Source of the DNA: Candidatus Pelagibacter communis
GTDB lineage: Bacteria; Pseudomonadota; Alphaproteobacteria; Pelagibacterales; Pelagibacteraceae
Reading direction: 5' to 3'
Assembly (NCBI RefSeq): GCF_001180025.1
Contig: NZ_CVSK01000047.1
Span: 1 to 64,000 of the forward strand
DNA: 64,000 nucleotides
Shown: one piece after another, positions 27,341 to 36,387 of the stretch
How the letters are laid out: every line of letters starts with the position of its first letter
How positions within the stretch are numbered: position 1 is the first letter of the stretch
Position numbers and translations under genes: made by a program
Notes under the pieces: model-generated
The model's input: only the letters and a program-made list of their open reading frames with translations
What the model was told of the DNA's origin: nothing
Databases searched by the model: none

Positions 27341-27483
27341 GTATACCCCTCTATTAATATTAATATCCAATAGTCTATGACAAAACGAATAGGTAGGTAA
27401 AGAATTATTAGTTCTAAAAAATATATATATATTTAAACAATAAAAATGATGATAAAAAATATAACAATATTTAAAAAATTAAA
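27341..27483. promoter_or_regulatory. Divergent control region between tmoX and tdm
   Basis: This 143-bp gap must carry both promoters. Leftward, a TTGTCA (rc of 27377-27382) lies about 17 nt before an AT-rich ATATTA stretch. An imperfect dyad AGAATTATTAGTTCT (27401-27415; 6 of 7 arm pairs match) lies mid-region, and an (AT)6 run covers 27421-27432. The dyad is a candidate operator, perhaps for the MarR-like protein encoded downstream of tdm. These are visual candidates only. Confidence 0.4.
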
Positions 27484-29823
27484 ATGATAGGAACAAGTAA
27501 AGATATTAAATATCCTGGTTTAAATATTTTACCACCTGGAGTTGAAAGACACGTTGTCAATGGTGGTGGTCTTACTGGTTTTCAAATTTTTCCTGATGAT
27601 GAAATAGAAATAATCAATAATGAAGGTAATCAAATATGTGAGATTATTTCTTTTGATAAAGATGGAAATTCAGATGTTGGAATATTAAATCTTAAATCAA
27701 ATAATGAAAAAAACTTCATAAGAAATATTCTTAGTGGGAATGATGAAACAATTTTAGCTACCAACTATCAATTACAAAAAAGAAATTTAAAAATTTCTAA
27801 TTCAAAATCTTCAATTATATTTGATCTAGACACAGAGCCTGGTGAAAAAATTAAATTAAAGTCAAAAGATAAATGTTATGTAATATTTTCAGCTCCTGGT
27901 AAAGATATGGATGTTACAGAACAAAATCCACCAACTGATTTAACCATATTCGTTAAAAGAGCTAAAATTGTTAATGATAAGGAATTGAATGTAATTCCCG
28001 ATCCTGTTTTCGAACCTGTTTATGAAGAAAATATAAAGAAAGAAAGTTGTATATCTTATGAGGTTAAGGAAGGAGATTATATTCAAGTGATAAGTCCAAC
28101 TGGTAGACAATGTTCTGACTTTGTGGCATTCGATACAAGAAAATTAGAAAAAGGGATTGAAAAAGGATTAGACTGGCAAACCACGAGAACATTCATGGGT
28201 AATACTTTCCCGGGACCAGGTTTGTTCTCTAAATTTTATGACACAGATCATGAGCCACTTGTTGAAGTAATAAGAGATACTGTTGGAAAACATGATACTT
28301 TTAATCTTGCATGTACTTCAAAGTATTATGAAGACTCAGGATATTTTGGTCATCCAAACTGTTCGGATAATTTAACTGAAAGTATGTCTAAATACGGTGT
28401 TCAGAAACAAAAAGGTTGGCATGCAATTAATTTGTTTTTTAACACTTCTGCTGGAGGATTGAACTCTGTTATTTCTGATGAATCATATTCTAGACCTGGT
28501 GATTATGTAATGTTTAAGGCTTTGAAAGATTTAACAATAGGAACAACTGCATGTCCAAGCGATATAGATCCTTGTAATTCATGGAATCCTACAAATATAT
28601 TTGTTAGAACTTACGACAAAAACAAAGAATTTAAAAAGTCATTTGGTTTTAGAATGAAAACAGACTCTGAAAATAAACTTACTAGAAATTCTGGTTTTTA
28701 TGAAAGAACTTCAAAATTAACTAGAAACTTTGTTGATGCTAGAGGCTTTTGGCTTCCAAACGATTACACCAAACATGGGTTAGTTAATGAGTACAATGCT
28801 TGCAGAAATGATGCTGTGTTAATTGATCTATCATCACTAAGAAAGTTTGAAATAATTGGTCCTGATGCTGAGGAGTTAATGAACTACACTCTTACAAGAA
28901 ATATAAAAAAACTTTCTGTTGGACAGGTTGTATATTCAGCAATGTGTTACGAAAATGGAATGATGTTCGATGACGGAACTCTTTTAAGATTAAGCGAAAC
29001 AGGTTTTAGATGGATATGTGGAGATGAGTATGGTGGAGAATGGCTAAAAGAAATTGCAAAAAAAAAGAATTTTAATGCTATTGTTAAAAACTCAACTGAC
29101 CAAATAAGTAATGTATCTTTGCAAGGTCCAAAAAGTAGAGAAATTTTAAAAAAAATTATCTTTACACCACCAACACAGCCTTCGATAGATGAGTTGGGCT
29201 GGTTTAGATTTACAATTTGTAGAATAGAAGAGCTTCAAGGTATTCCGTTAATTGTTTCTAGAACAGGTTATACTGGTGAATTAGGTTATGAAGTTTGGTG
29301 TCATCCAAAACATGCTCCTGAAGTTTGGGATAAATTAATGGAAGCAGGTAAAGATGATGGGTTGATACCAGCTGGGTTTGCTGCATTAGATAAACTAAGA
29401 ATTGAGGCGGGTTTAATTTTATTTGGCGCTGAATTTGATGGAGAGCAAGACCCTTTTGAAGCCGGTATAGGTTTTGCTGTTCCATTGAAAACAAAGGAAG
29501 AAGATTTTATTGGTAAAGAGGAATTAATTAAAAGAAAAGCTAACCCTCAAAAGAAATTAGTAGGACTAGAACTTAATGGAAAAGAAATAGCAGGCCACGG
29601 TGACTGTGTCCATATTGGAAGGTCACAGGTTGGTATAGTTACGAGTGGATGCTTGTCCTCTACGTTGAATAAAAATATTGCTCTGTGCAGAATTGATGTC
29701 CAATACTCTGAAATCGGTACTGAAGTTGAAATAGGTAAAATCGATGGTCATCAAAAAAGGATTGGTGCTAAAGTTGTTGGTTTTCCATTCTACGATCCAA
29801 CCAAATCAAGAGTCAAAGCTTAA
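27484..29823 (+). CDS. tdm: Trimethylamine N-oxide demethylase (aldolase)
   Basis: The 779-residue protein has two parts. The N-terminal half contains a DUF1989-type domain (about residues 170-370). It holds cysteines at 277, 293 and 357; their spacing (16 and 64 residues) matches the three-cysteine zinc site I recall for characterised Tdm. The C-terminal half (about 405-775) is a GcvT-type tetrahydrofolate domain ('AVLIDLSSLRKFEIIGPDAEELMNYTL', 'VSRTGYTGELGYEVWC', 'AGLILFGAEFDGEQDPFEAGIGFAV'). Tdm converts TMAO to dimethylamine and formaldehyde, with the second domain able to trap formaldehyde on THF. Position next to tmoX and near tmm supports the call. Confidence 0.9.
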   Translation: MIGTSKDIKYPGLNILPPGVERHVVNGGGLTGFQIFPDDEIEIINNEGNQICEIISFDKDGNSDVGILNLKSNNEKNFIRNILSGNDETILATNYQLQKRNLKISNSKSSIIFDLDTEPGEKIKLKSKDKCYVIFSAPGKDMDVTEQNPPTDLTIFVKRAKIVNDKELNVIPDPVFEPVYEENIKKESCISYEVKEGDYIQVISPTGRQCSDFVAFDTRKLEKGIEKGLDWQTTRTFMGNTFPGPGLFSKFYDTDHEPLVEVIRDTVGKHDTFNLACTSKYYEDSGYFGHPNCSDNLTESMSKYGVQKQKGWHAINLFFNTSAGGLNSVISDESYSRPGDYVMFKALKDLTIGTTACPSDIDPCNSWNPTNIFVRTYDKNKEFKKSFGFRMKTDSENKLTRNSGFYERTSKLTRNFVDARGFWLPNDYTKHGLVNEYNACRNDAVLIDLSSLRKFEIIGPDAEELMNYTLTRNIKKLSVGQVVYSAMCYENGMMFDDGTLLRLSETGFRWICGDEYGGEWLKEIAKKKNFNAIVKNSTDQISNVSLQGPKSREILKKIIFTPPTQPSIDELGWFRFTICRIEELQGIPLIVSRTGYTGELGYEVWCHPKHAPEVWDKLMEAGKDDGLIPAGFAALDKLRIEAGLILFGAEFDGEQDPFEAGIGFAVPLKTKEEDFIGKEELIKRKANPQKKLVGLELNGKEIAGHGDCVHIGRSQVGIVTSGCLSSTLNKNIALCRIDVQYSEIGTEVEIGKIDGHQKRIGAKVVGFPFYDPTKSRVKA

Positions 29824-29828
29824 AAATA

Positions 29829-30179
29829 ATGCCAAAAGAAAAAAAGACGTTATTAGATTTTTGGGAAGATCAAATGAGACAATCTCATACTGCTAGTAAC
29901 TATTTTTTTAGAAAATCTCCTTCTCACTATCATATGATGTTATTAGTAATGTCTGCACATAAAGAAAATAAAAAACTATCTGTTGAAGAACTTAAAACTA
30001 AATTATTTAAAACATCTAGACCTAAATCTGCATTAATTATTACTGAAGCTTGTGAAAAAGGATTCTTTCGTCTTGAAAAAACATCAACAGACCAAAGGAT
30101 AAAAAATATAATACCTAGTGATTCATTTATTAAAGAATTTAATGAATACCTGGATACCTTAAAAAATATAAGTTATTAG
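29829..30179 (+). CDS. MarR-like winged-helix regulator
   Basis: The 116-residue protein is short and basic. It has an N-terminal helical part ('LDFWEDQMRQSHTASNYFFRKSPSHYHMMLLVMSAHKENK') and a winged-helix pattern: helix 'SVEELKTKLF', recognition helix 'RPKSALIITEACEKGFF', and wing 'LEKTSTDQRIKNIIPSDSF'. The D-x-R-x-K wing is typical of MarR proteins. It follows tdm by 5 nt and lies before the FAD oxidoreductase operon, so it is a natural candidate to control methylamine genes. The effector is unknown. A structural HTH protein without a ligand is also possible. Confidence 0.65.
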   Translation: MPKEKKTLLDFWEDQMRQSHTASNYFFRKSPSHYHMMLLVMSAHKENKKLSVEELKTKLFKTSRPKSALIITEACEKGFFRLEKTSTDQRIKNIIPSDSFIKEFNEYLDTLKNISY

Positions 30180-30221
30180 CGATAAATTTCACAAAAATCG
30201 AAATATCTAAATTATATATAT

Positions 30222-30235
30222 AATTTTTAGTTCTA
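30222..30235 (+). promoter_or_regulatory. Motif shared with the tdm upstream region
   Basis: AATTTTTAGTTCTA at 30222-30235, 46 nt before the FAD oxidoreductase start, matches AATTATTAGTTCTA at 27403-27416 before tdm in 13 of 14 positions, and both are followed by an A-rich run. It may be a common operator or promoter part. Chance similarity is possible in AT-rich DNA. Confidence 0.3.
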
Positions 30236-30280
30236 TAAAAAATTATATTAATTACTATTTGCAAAAAATAATGTTTTTTT

Positions 30281-31609
30281 ATGACGACATTACCTTCGAA
30301 AGCAAAAGTAGTTATAATCGGTGGTGGAATTCACGGTCTAAGTACTGCTTGGAAACTTTCTGAAACTTACAAAAATCCTGGTGACATCGTTGTCTTAGAA
30401 AAAAAAGATACTGCAGCTGGTGCAAGCGGAATTGCTTGTGGTGTTGTAAGAAATAATTATTTCCAACCAGCAATGAGAGAGCTTATGGCTCACTCAGTTT
30501 CAGTTTGGGAGAGTGATCCTAAAGCATTTAAATATAACCCTGTTGGCTACTTACAAATTTCACCTGAAGTAATGCATGAAGATGTTGCAAGTATTTATGA
30601 GCAACAAAAAGCAATCGGATATGAGTCAGTATTTATTGAAGGTGAAAAAGATTGTTCGAATTATATGAAAAATATTTTTGATGATTGGCAAGCACAAGGC
30701 ATCACTTCAATACTTCATGAAAAAAAAGGTGGATACGCATTTAACAAAGATTCAATTAAAGCACTTGAAAGCAAATCTACATCAAACGGTGTTCAGGTTA
30801 TGAAAGGTGTAAAAGTAACAGGTTTTAAAAGAGGAAGTAACAGTCAAGCTGTTACAGGGGTGGAGACAGACAAAGGTACAATTGAGTGCGAACAGGTTGT
30901 TATCGGTGCAGGTCCATGGGCGAGAGATTTTTGGAATATGTTAGAGTTACCTAAAACGGCTAACATTAAAGGCAAAGACGGTAAAATGCATGTAACAGAT
31001 ATGTGGACATACTGGATGCTACAAGAAGGTGTTATTGGTGTTGAGCCAGATTTTCTAAAAACTAATGATGGTAAACAACCTCCTGTGGTTCATGTAGACT
31101 CGACTGCTCCGTTATATTCAGACAAAACAAAAAAATTATTAACAGATAAAATATGGGGAATTTATTACAAACCTGACATTGAAGGATTAGGTGTACAAGG
31201 GGGAACTTCTCCTTACATAGTTAAAAAACATTTTGATCAAGTTAATGTTGATCCTTATGGAATTGAGTCACCTGAGTATCAAACAACAGACGCATTTAGT
31301 GAAATGTGGTGTTCAGCGTTAGCGCATTGTCAAAAAAGATTTGAGGGTAAATCTGATTTATATAGAAAAGGACCATCGGGCGGACTTGGATGTATGACAC
31401 CAGACTCGTTTCCAATCTTTGATAGATTTTTTGAAAACGTTTACATGATTGCAGATGCCAATCATGGTTATAAAATGATTGGGGTTGGAGAACTTGTTGC
31501 AAAAGAAATTCTTGGTACTGAAAGTGATTTATTAAAACCATTTAGATTCAACCGTTACGAGAAGGGTGAACTTCACCCTACTTCGAACAGTCCGTTTCCT
31601 TGGAGCTAG
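30281..31609 (+). CDS. FAD-dependent oxidoreductase (DAO fold) of the methylamine/glutamate cluster
   Basis: The 442-residue flavoprotein has the FAD-binding motif 'AKVVIIGGGIHGLSTAWKLSE', then 'GASGIACGVVRNNY', 'EQVVIGAGPWARDFWNML' and a C-terminal 'ADANHGYKMIGVGELVAKEIL'. It is like SoxB and other glycine/D-amino acid oxidases but has no partner subunits next to it and lacks the covalent-FMN histidine context of SoxB. It probably oxidises an N-methyl or amino compound. It precedes a GlnT-type synthetase and three glutamate-synthase-like subunits on the same strand, suggesting deamination or demethylation linked to nitrogen capture. Substrate unknown. Confidence 0.82.
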   Translation: MTTLPSKAKVVIIGGGIHGLSTAWKLSETYKNPGDIVVLEKKDTAAGASGIACGVVRNNYFQPAMRELMAHSVSVWESDPKAFKYNPVGYLQISPEVMHEDVASIYEQQKAIGYESVFIEGEKDCSNYMKNIFDDWQAQGITSILHEKKGGYAFNKDSIKALESKSTSNGVQVMKGVKVTGFKRGSNSQAVTGVETDKGTIECEQVVIGAGPWARDFWNMLELPKTANIKGKDGKMHVTDMWTYWMLQEGVIGVEPDFLKTNDGKQPPVVHVDSTAPLYSDKTKKLLTDKIWGIYYKPDIEGLGVQGGTSPYIVKKHFDQVNVDPYGIESPEYQTTDAFSEMWCSALAHCQKRFEGKSDLYRKGPSGGLGCMTPDSFPIFDRFFENVYMIADANHGYKMIGVGELVAKEILGTESDLLKPFRFNRYEKGELHPTSNSPFPWS

Positions 31610-31678
31610 ACTCTAAGCCTAGACACAAATAAATTTTTCAGCTACGTTTGAATAAATTAAATTCATTGAGGGGTGAAA

Positions 31679-33148
31679 ATGACAGATCTAGAGAAACACG
31701 TTAACCAACCAGGTAGAGCAAAATTAGTTAAAAAAGTTAGAGAAAAAATTAATGAACTTGGCATCACTTATATTTATTATCAATTCATTTCTGTAACAGG
31801 TAGAGTTGTTGGTAAAGGCATACCTGCAGATCACTGGGAAAGAACAGCTGAAAAAGGATTTCAATTAGTTTACGGTGCTACAGCAAACTTGTTCTTAGAT
31901 CGTCATAATAATTACATTGGATACGGACCAGAAGCTATGGAGCTTGTTGGAATACCTGATCCTGAAACTTTTGTTCAATTACCATGGGATAAAAGAGTTG
32001 GAAGAGTATTTGTAACTTGTTTTAGAAACAGAGAAGAAAGAAAAAATCCAGGCGGTCATTTAACTTCAGACTGCAGAGGAAATTTAAGAATTTTCATGGA
32101 TGAATTTAAGAAAAAACATGGTCTAGAATTAAGAGTTGGTACTGAGCCTGAAATGATGTGGTTAACAAAAAATGAGGATGGAACACCTACAGGAAAAGGT
32201 TTTTCTAAACCATTCTGTTATCACATTGATCAATTTGAGTCATTAAGACCAGTATTTATGAAGGTTATTGAGTACGCAAAAGCAATGGGTCTTGATATGA
32301 TTCAAGGAGATCACGAAGATGCTCCAGGCCAATTAGAATTAAACTGGACTTACGATAACGTTTTAAGAAATGCAGATAGATTGTCAACCTACAGACAAAT
32401 TTGTGCTCAAGTGGCTAGAGAACATAATTTAATTGCTTGCTTTATGACAAAACCATTTATGGGTGTTTCTGCTAGTGGTTGTCACACAAATATGTCTTTA
32501 TGGAAAGGTGGAAAAATAAAACTTAACAAACTTGGAAACAAAACTCTTCCAGGTGTAGAAGAAGTATTTAGTTATGTTGAAGGTGGAACTAATACTTTTA
32601 TGCCAGATACAAAAGATATGCAATTACCAGGTAAAATTGGTTTGCAATCAATTGCAGGTATCATGAAGCATTTACCAGCATTAACAGCTCTTGGATCTTC
32701 AACTGTAAATTCTTATAGAAGATTATGGGACCAAGGTTTTTGGGCTCCTGTTTACGCAGACTGGGGATATCAAAACAGAACTTGTGGTTTAAGAGTTTCT
32801 GCTCCAGGAAGATTTGAGTATAGATCAGTAGACTCGATGCACAATCCTTACTTATTAGGTGCTGCTTTATTAAAAGCTTGTGATGAAGGTATAACTAAAA
32901 AAATGAAACCAGCAGCTCCAGAGTCTAGAAATATTTATGAAGCTCAGAAAGCTGGTAAAGATGTTAAAAAACTTCCATTAAGTTTAGGTGAAGCTTTGGA
33001 TAGACTGGCAGAGGATGAAGTAATCAAATCTGCAATGCCAGATGAAATGTATAAAGTTTTCCATTGGTACAAAAACGATGAGTGGGAAAGATTCCTTGGT
33101 GCAACAACACAATGGGATCTGGATACTTATCTTGATTGTCTACCGTAG
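31679..33148 (+). CDS. glnT: GlnT-type glutamine synthetase-like enzyme
   Basis: The ATG at 31679 is chosen. GAGGGG (31668-31673) is its ribosome site and overlaps the alternative GTG at 31673. The 489-residue protein is a glutamine synthetase homologue: 'LRVGTEPEMMWL', 'MIQGDHEDAPGQLELNWTYDNVLRNADRL', 'ASGCHTNMSLWKGG', 'GSSTVNSYRRLWDQGFWAP' and 'CGLRVSAPGRFEYRSVDSMHNPYLL'. These hold the ATP and glutamate site residues. It matches the GlnT subgroup found beside GlxBCD-like subunits in alphaproteobacteria. It may make glutamine or gamma-glutamyl amides. The true gmaS-like gene is a separate one at 38791. Confidence 0.82.
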   Translation: MTDLEKHVNQPGRAKLVKKVREKINELGITYIYYQFISVTGRVVGKGIPADHWERTAEKGFQLVYGATANLFLDRHNNYIGYGPEAMELVGIPDPETFVQLPWDKRVGRVFVTCFRNREERKNPGGHLTSDCRGNLRIFMDEFKKKHGLELRVGTEPEMMWLTKNEDGTPTGKGFSKPFCYHIDQFESLRPVFMKVIEYAKAMGLDMIQGDHEDAPGQLELNWTYDNVLRNADRLSTYRQICAQVAREHNLIACFMTKPFMGVSASGCHTNMSLWKGGKIKLNKLGNKTLPGVEEVFSYVEGGTNTFMPDTKDMQLPGKIGLQSIAGIMKHLPALTALGSSTVNSYRRLWDQGFWAPVYADWGYQNRTCGLRVSAPGRFEYRSVDSMHNPYLLGAALLKACDEGITKKMKPAAPESRNIYEAQKAGKDVKKLPLSLGEALDRLAEDEVIKSAMPDEMYKVFHWYKNDEWERFLGATTQWDLDTYLDCLP

Positions 33149-33180
33149 GTCACAGAAATAGATAGAAAGGGTATAAATAT

Positions 33181-34125
33181 ATGTGTGGAATAGCAGGTTT
33201 AATTCATAGAGGGAAATCTTCAAATGTTGGAAGTGAATTGCAAGGTATGCTTCAAGCATTAAAACATAGAGGAGAAGATTCAACAGGTTACGCTTTATAT
33301 GGCGATACGGATGGAAAAAACTTCATCATGCGTTTTAAAGTTGGAGAAAACGTTGGAGAAGGAAGTTCATCAGTTATGGAAGATGTATCTGTTTACGATG
33401 AAAGAAAAAAAATTGTAGATGAAACTCTGGCTGAAATGGGAGCGAAAATAGTTAAAGAAGAAAGAACTCTTCCCTACTCTTTAAGATATGAAATTGACTA
33501 CAATGTTAAAGACCTTTTGGAATTTTCACAACGTATAGAAAGTATTCCAGGTGTTGAAATTCTTTCGATGGGCAAATCTTTAGAAGTGATTAAAGATCTT
33601 GGAAACGCTAAAATGGTTTGTGATAGATATAGCTTAGATAAAGTTGTTGGAACACATGCTATAGGTCATGCTAGAATGGCTACCGAGTCTGGTGTAGATA
33701 TCAAATCTGCCCACCCTTTTTGGGGATATCCATTTAGTGATGTATCTGTAGTTCATAATGGACAATTAACAAACTACTGGAATAACAGAAGAGTTTTAGA
33801 AAACAAAGGTATGAGATTTATGTCTGAGTGTGACTCGGAATTAATTGCAGTTTACCTTGCTGAAAAAATGAGAGATGGAGCAACTTTAGAAGAAGGAATG
33901 AAAGCATCTTTAACAGGTTTAGATGGTGTTTTTACCTACTTTGTTGCAACAAAAGACTCTTTGGGAATGGCAAAAGATACAATGGCTGCAAAACCATTGG
34001 TATTATATGAGTCTGATGATTTGGTTGCTATGGGATCTGAGGAAATTGCAATTAGATCTGTATTACCACAAGAAATTGATACATATGATCCATTTGATGG
34101 GGAGGTGAAAGTATGGCAAATCTAA
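33181..34125 (+). CDS. Glutamate-synthase-like class II amidotransferase subunit (MgsA/GlxB family)
   Basis: The 314-residue protein begins 'MCGIAGLIHRG', so Cys2 becomes the N-terminal nucleophile of a class II glutamine amidotransferase after Met removal. 'VGTHAIGHARMATESGVDIKSAHPFWGYPFSDVSVVHNGQLTNYW' and 'MRFMSECDSELIAVYLAEKM' are the expected glutamine-site motifs. In N-methylglutamate synthase (MgsABC) and GlxBCD, this domain is a separate subunit. It overlaps the next gene by 13 nt. With the following two genes it reconstitutes a split GltB-like enzyme that joins methylamine or ammonia to 2-oxoglutarate. Which of the two it makes is uncertain. Confidence 0.82.
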   Translation: MCGIAGLIHRGKSSNVGSELQGMLQALKHRGEDSTGYALYGDTDGKNFIMRFKVGENVGEGSSSVMEDVSVYDERKKIVDETLAEMGAKIVKEERTLPYSLRYEIDYNVKDLLEFSQRIESIPGVEILSMGKSLEVIKDLGNAKMVCDRYSLDKVVGTHAIGHARMATESGVDIKSAHPFWGYPFSDVSVVHNGQLTNYWNNRRVLENKGMRFMSECDSELIAVYLAEKMRDGATLEEGMKASLTGLDGVFTYFVATKDSLGMAKDTMAAKPLVLYESDDLVAMGSEEIAIRSVLPQEIDTYDPFDGEVKVWQI

Positions 34126-34967
34126 AAACAGTATCGAAAAAATCAAAAGCCCAATCAATGGGTATGCATACAGAGGTATTAACAGGAAGAACTCAACAAA
34201 AATTCTTTAATCCTGATGAAGCAGAAAACTTTTACTACTTTGGTACATACGATGTAGATTTTAATAAAAGAACTGATCTTGATGTTAAAGACATGACAGC
34301 TCCTGAGGCTAATAAAGAGATCGATAACTTAATGAGCCAAGGATATGGAACAATAGTAATAAAAAACCCACAAGGTAAACACAGTCTTGGAGTTGGTATT
34401 TTAAATAAACTGAATTTAATTTTTGAAGGAAGTTTAGGATACTTTGGAATGGGTTCTTGTGATGGTCCAATAGTTAGAATTAATGGAAGAGTTGGATGGT
34501 CATGTGCAGAAAATTTAATGGCTGGTAAAGTAGTGATTGAAAAGAATGCTGGATCTTGTTTTGGTGCGGCAATTAGAGGTGGAGATTTAATTTGTAAAGG
34601 TAGTGTTGGTGCCAGAACTGGTATTGATATGAAAGGTGGAACTATAATAATTGGTGGTGACGCTGGTGCATTTACTGGATTTATGATGCAAAGAGGAAGA
34701 ATAATTATTCTTGGAGACGTAGGAATAAATTTAGGTGACTCAATGTATGATGGGACAATTTTCGTAGGTGGAGAAATTGGATCATATGGTAGTGATGCTG
34801 TAGATGCTGAATTAACTAAAAGTGATCAAGATTGGCTAAAAAGAAAATTAAAAGTAGCTGAGATTGGTGAAAATTTTGACGTTAGTAAAATGAAAAAAAT
34901 TGTAGCTGGTAAAAAACTTTGGAATTATGACAATTTGGAACCTACAGAGAAGAAGGGAGCAATATAA
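34113..34967 (+). CDS. Glutamate-synthase-like GXGXG subunit (MgsB/GlxC family)
   Basis: The 284-residue protein is a right-handed beta-helix of the GltB C-terminal type, with repeated Gly-rich turns: 'LGYFGMGSCDGPIVRINGRVGWSCAENLMAGKVVIEKNAGSCFGAAIRGGDLICKG' and 'GGTIIIGGDAGAFTGFMMQRGRIIILGDVGINLGDSMYDGTIFVGG'. In glutamate synthase this domain is structural and holds the channel between ammonia release and synthase sites. A Lys-rich start ('MANLKTVSKKSKAQSMGM') precedes the fold. It is embedded between the amidotransferase and FMN subunits with overlaps at both ends (13 nt and 1 nt). Confidence 0.85.
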   Translation: MANLKTVSKKSKAQSMGMHTEVLTGRTQQKFFNPDEAENFYYFGTYDVDFNKRTDLDVKDMTAPEANKEIDNLMSQGYGTIVIKNPQGKHSLGVGILNKLNLIFEGSLGYFGMGSCDGPIVRINGRVGWSCAENLMAGKVVIEKNAGSCFGAAIRGGDLICKGSVGARTGIDMKGGTIIIGGDAGAFTGFMMQRGRIIILGDVGINLGDSMYDGTIFVGGEIGSYGSDAVDAELTKSDQDWLKRKLKVAEIGENFDVSKMKKIVAGKKLWNYDNLEPTEKKGAI

Positions 34968-36379
34968 TGCCTAAGAAAAAATCTAAAAAAATTAAAAAAA
35001 ATGGAAAAGGTGTCGGTGGAAAAGCTGATGTTCATGCACATGAAGAAGGCAAAAGAAATAAAAGTTTATTAGGTCATAACGCTATCTTCACACCTGAAGT
35101 AATAGACGATATTCATATTAAATCTCAATTAGGAAGATACAGAATGCGAGGAATGGCATTGATGAAAAAAATTCCTACTTTTGATGATTTAGTTTTCTTA
35201 CCTGGAACACTAACTAGATTTGTAATCGAAGGTTACAGAGAAAAATGTGAAACAAAAACTGTTATTGGACCAAGATGTGAAAATCCAATTGAGTTAGATA
35301 TCCCAGTTTATATTACAGGAATGAGTTTCGGTGCGCTTTCTTATGAAGCTAAAACAGCTTTAGCAAGAGGAGCAACTATGGCTGGTAGTGCTACATGTTC
35401 TGGTGAAGGTGGTATGATACCTGACGAAAGAAGATATTCTGAAAAATGGTACTACCAATGTATTCAATCAAGATATGGTTTTAATCCTCATCATGCACAA
35501 TTAGCAGATGGTATTGAGGTATTTATTGGACAGGGTCAAAAAGTTGGAATGGGCGGACACTTAATGGGTCAAAAAGTTACTGACCAAGTTGCGGAGATGA
35601 GATCGTTACCATCTGGTATTGATCAAAGATCTCCGGCAAGACACCCTGACTGGCTAGGACCAGATGATTTAGCTTTAAAAGTAGAAGAGCTAAGACAATT
35701 AACGAAAAATAAAGTGCCAATTCAATTAAAGTTAGGCGCATCTAAAGTTTATGATGATGTGCGTATGGCTGCAAAATGTGATCCTGACTCTATTTACTTA
35801 GATGGAATGGAAGGTTCTACTGGAGCTGGCCCACATATAGCTGCTGCAAACACTGGAATTCCTGGTATTGCTGCAATTCGAGAAGCCAGAAGAGCAATCG
35901 ACGATGTTGGAAAAACTGGAAAAGTAACTTTAATTTATGCTGGTGGAGTAAGAGATGGTGCTGACATGGCTAAAGCTTTAGCTCTTGGAGCTGATGCAAT
36001 AGCTATTGGTACAGGGTCTATGATTGCATTAAATTGTAACAAAGACATTCCAGAAGCAAACTTTGAAAAAGAAATGGGAGTAAAAGCAGGTGAATGTTAT
36101 CACTGCCATACTGGACGTTGCCCAGTTGGTGTTGCTACTCAAGATCCTAAATTAAGAGCAAGATTAAACCCTGATGATGCTGCATTAAGAGTTTATAATT
36201 ATCTTCACTCAATGACTTTAGAAGCTCAGTTGTTAGCAAGAGCTTGTGGAAAAACAAATATCCACTCTCTAGAGCCTGAAGATTTAGCTGCTTTAACATC
36301 AGAAGCATCGGCTTTAGCAAAAGTTCCATTAGCTGGAACTAATTACACAGTTGGTGTTGATAACTACCACAAAATATAG
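34967..36379 (+). CDS. Glutamate-synthase-like FMN-binding subunit (MgsC/GlxD family)
   Basis: The 470-residue protein is the FMN/iron-sulfur synthase domain of GltB as a separate chain. It shows 'IPVYITGMSFGALSYEAKTALARGATMAGSATCSGEGGM', 'LKLGASKVYDDVRMAAKCDPDSIYLDGMEGSTGAGPH', 'IYAGGVRDGADMAKALALGADAIAIGT' and the cluster cysteines in 'GECYHCHTGRCPVGVATQDPKLR'. It makes glutamate or N-methylglutamate from 2-oxoglutarate with the channelled amine. An unusual basic leader ('MPKKKSKKIKKNGKG') precedes the domain and recurs in the next gene. The order amidotransferase, GXGXG, FMN is that of mgsABC and glxBCD. Confidence 0.87.
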   Translation: MPKKKSKKIKKNGKGVGGKADVHAHEEGKRNKSLLGHNAIFTPEVIDDIHIKSQLGRYRMRGMALMKKIPTFDDLVFLPGTLTRFVIEGYREKCETKTVIGPRCENPIELDIPVYITGMSFGALSYEAKTALARGATMAGSATCSGEGGMIPDERRYSEKWYYQCIQSRYGFNPHHAQLADGIEVFIGQGQKVGMGGHLMGQKVTDQVAEMRSLPSGIDQRSPARHPDWLGPDDLALKVEELRQLTKNKVPIQLKLGASKVYDDVRMAAKCDPDSIYLDGMEGSTGAGPHIAAANTGIPGIAAIREARRAIDDVGKTGKVTLIYAGGVRDGADMAKALALGADAIAIGTGSMIALNCNKDIPEANFEKEMGVKAGECYHCHTGRCPVGVATQDPKLRARLNPDDAALRVYNYLHSMTLEAQLLARACGKTNIHSLEPEDLAALTSEASALAKVPLAGTNYTVGVDNYHKI

Positions 36380-36387
36380 AGGTAACT

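Noticed and set aside
27421-27432. (AT)6 run before tdm as a variable repeat
   Set aside because: Six units in very AT-rich intergenic DNA is unremarkable and no second copy suggests phase variation.
31673-31678. GTG start for the GlnT-type gene
   Set aside because: The GTG overlaps the GAGGGG ribosome site that properly serves the ATG at 31679.
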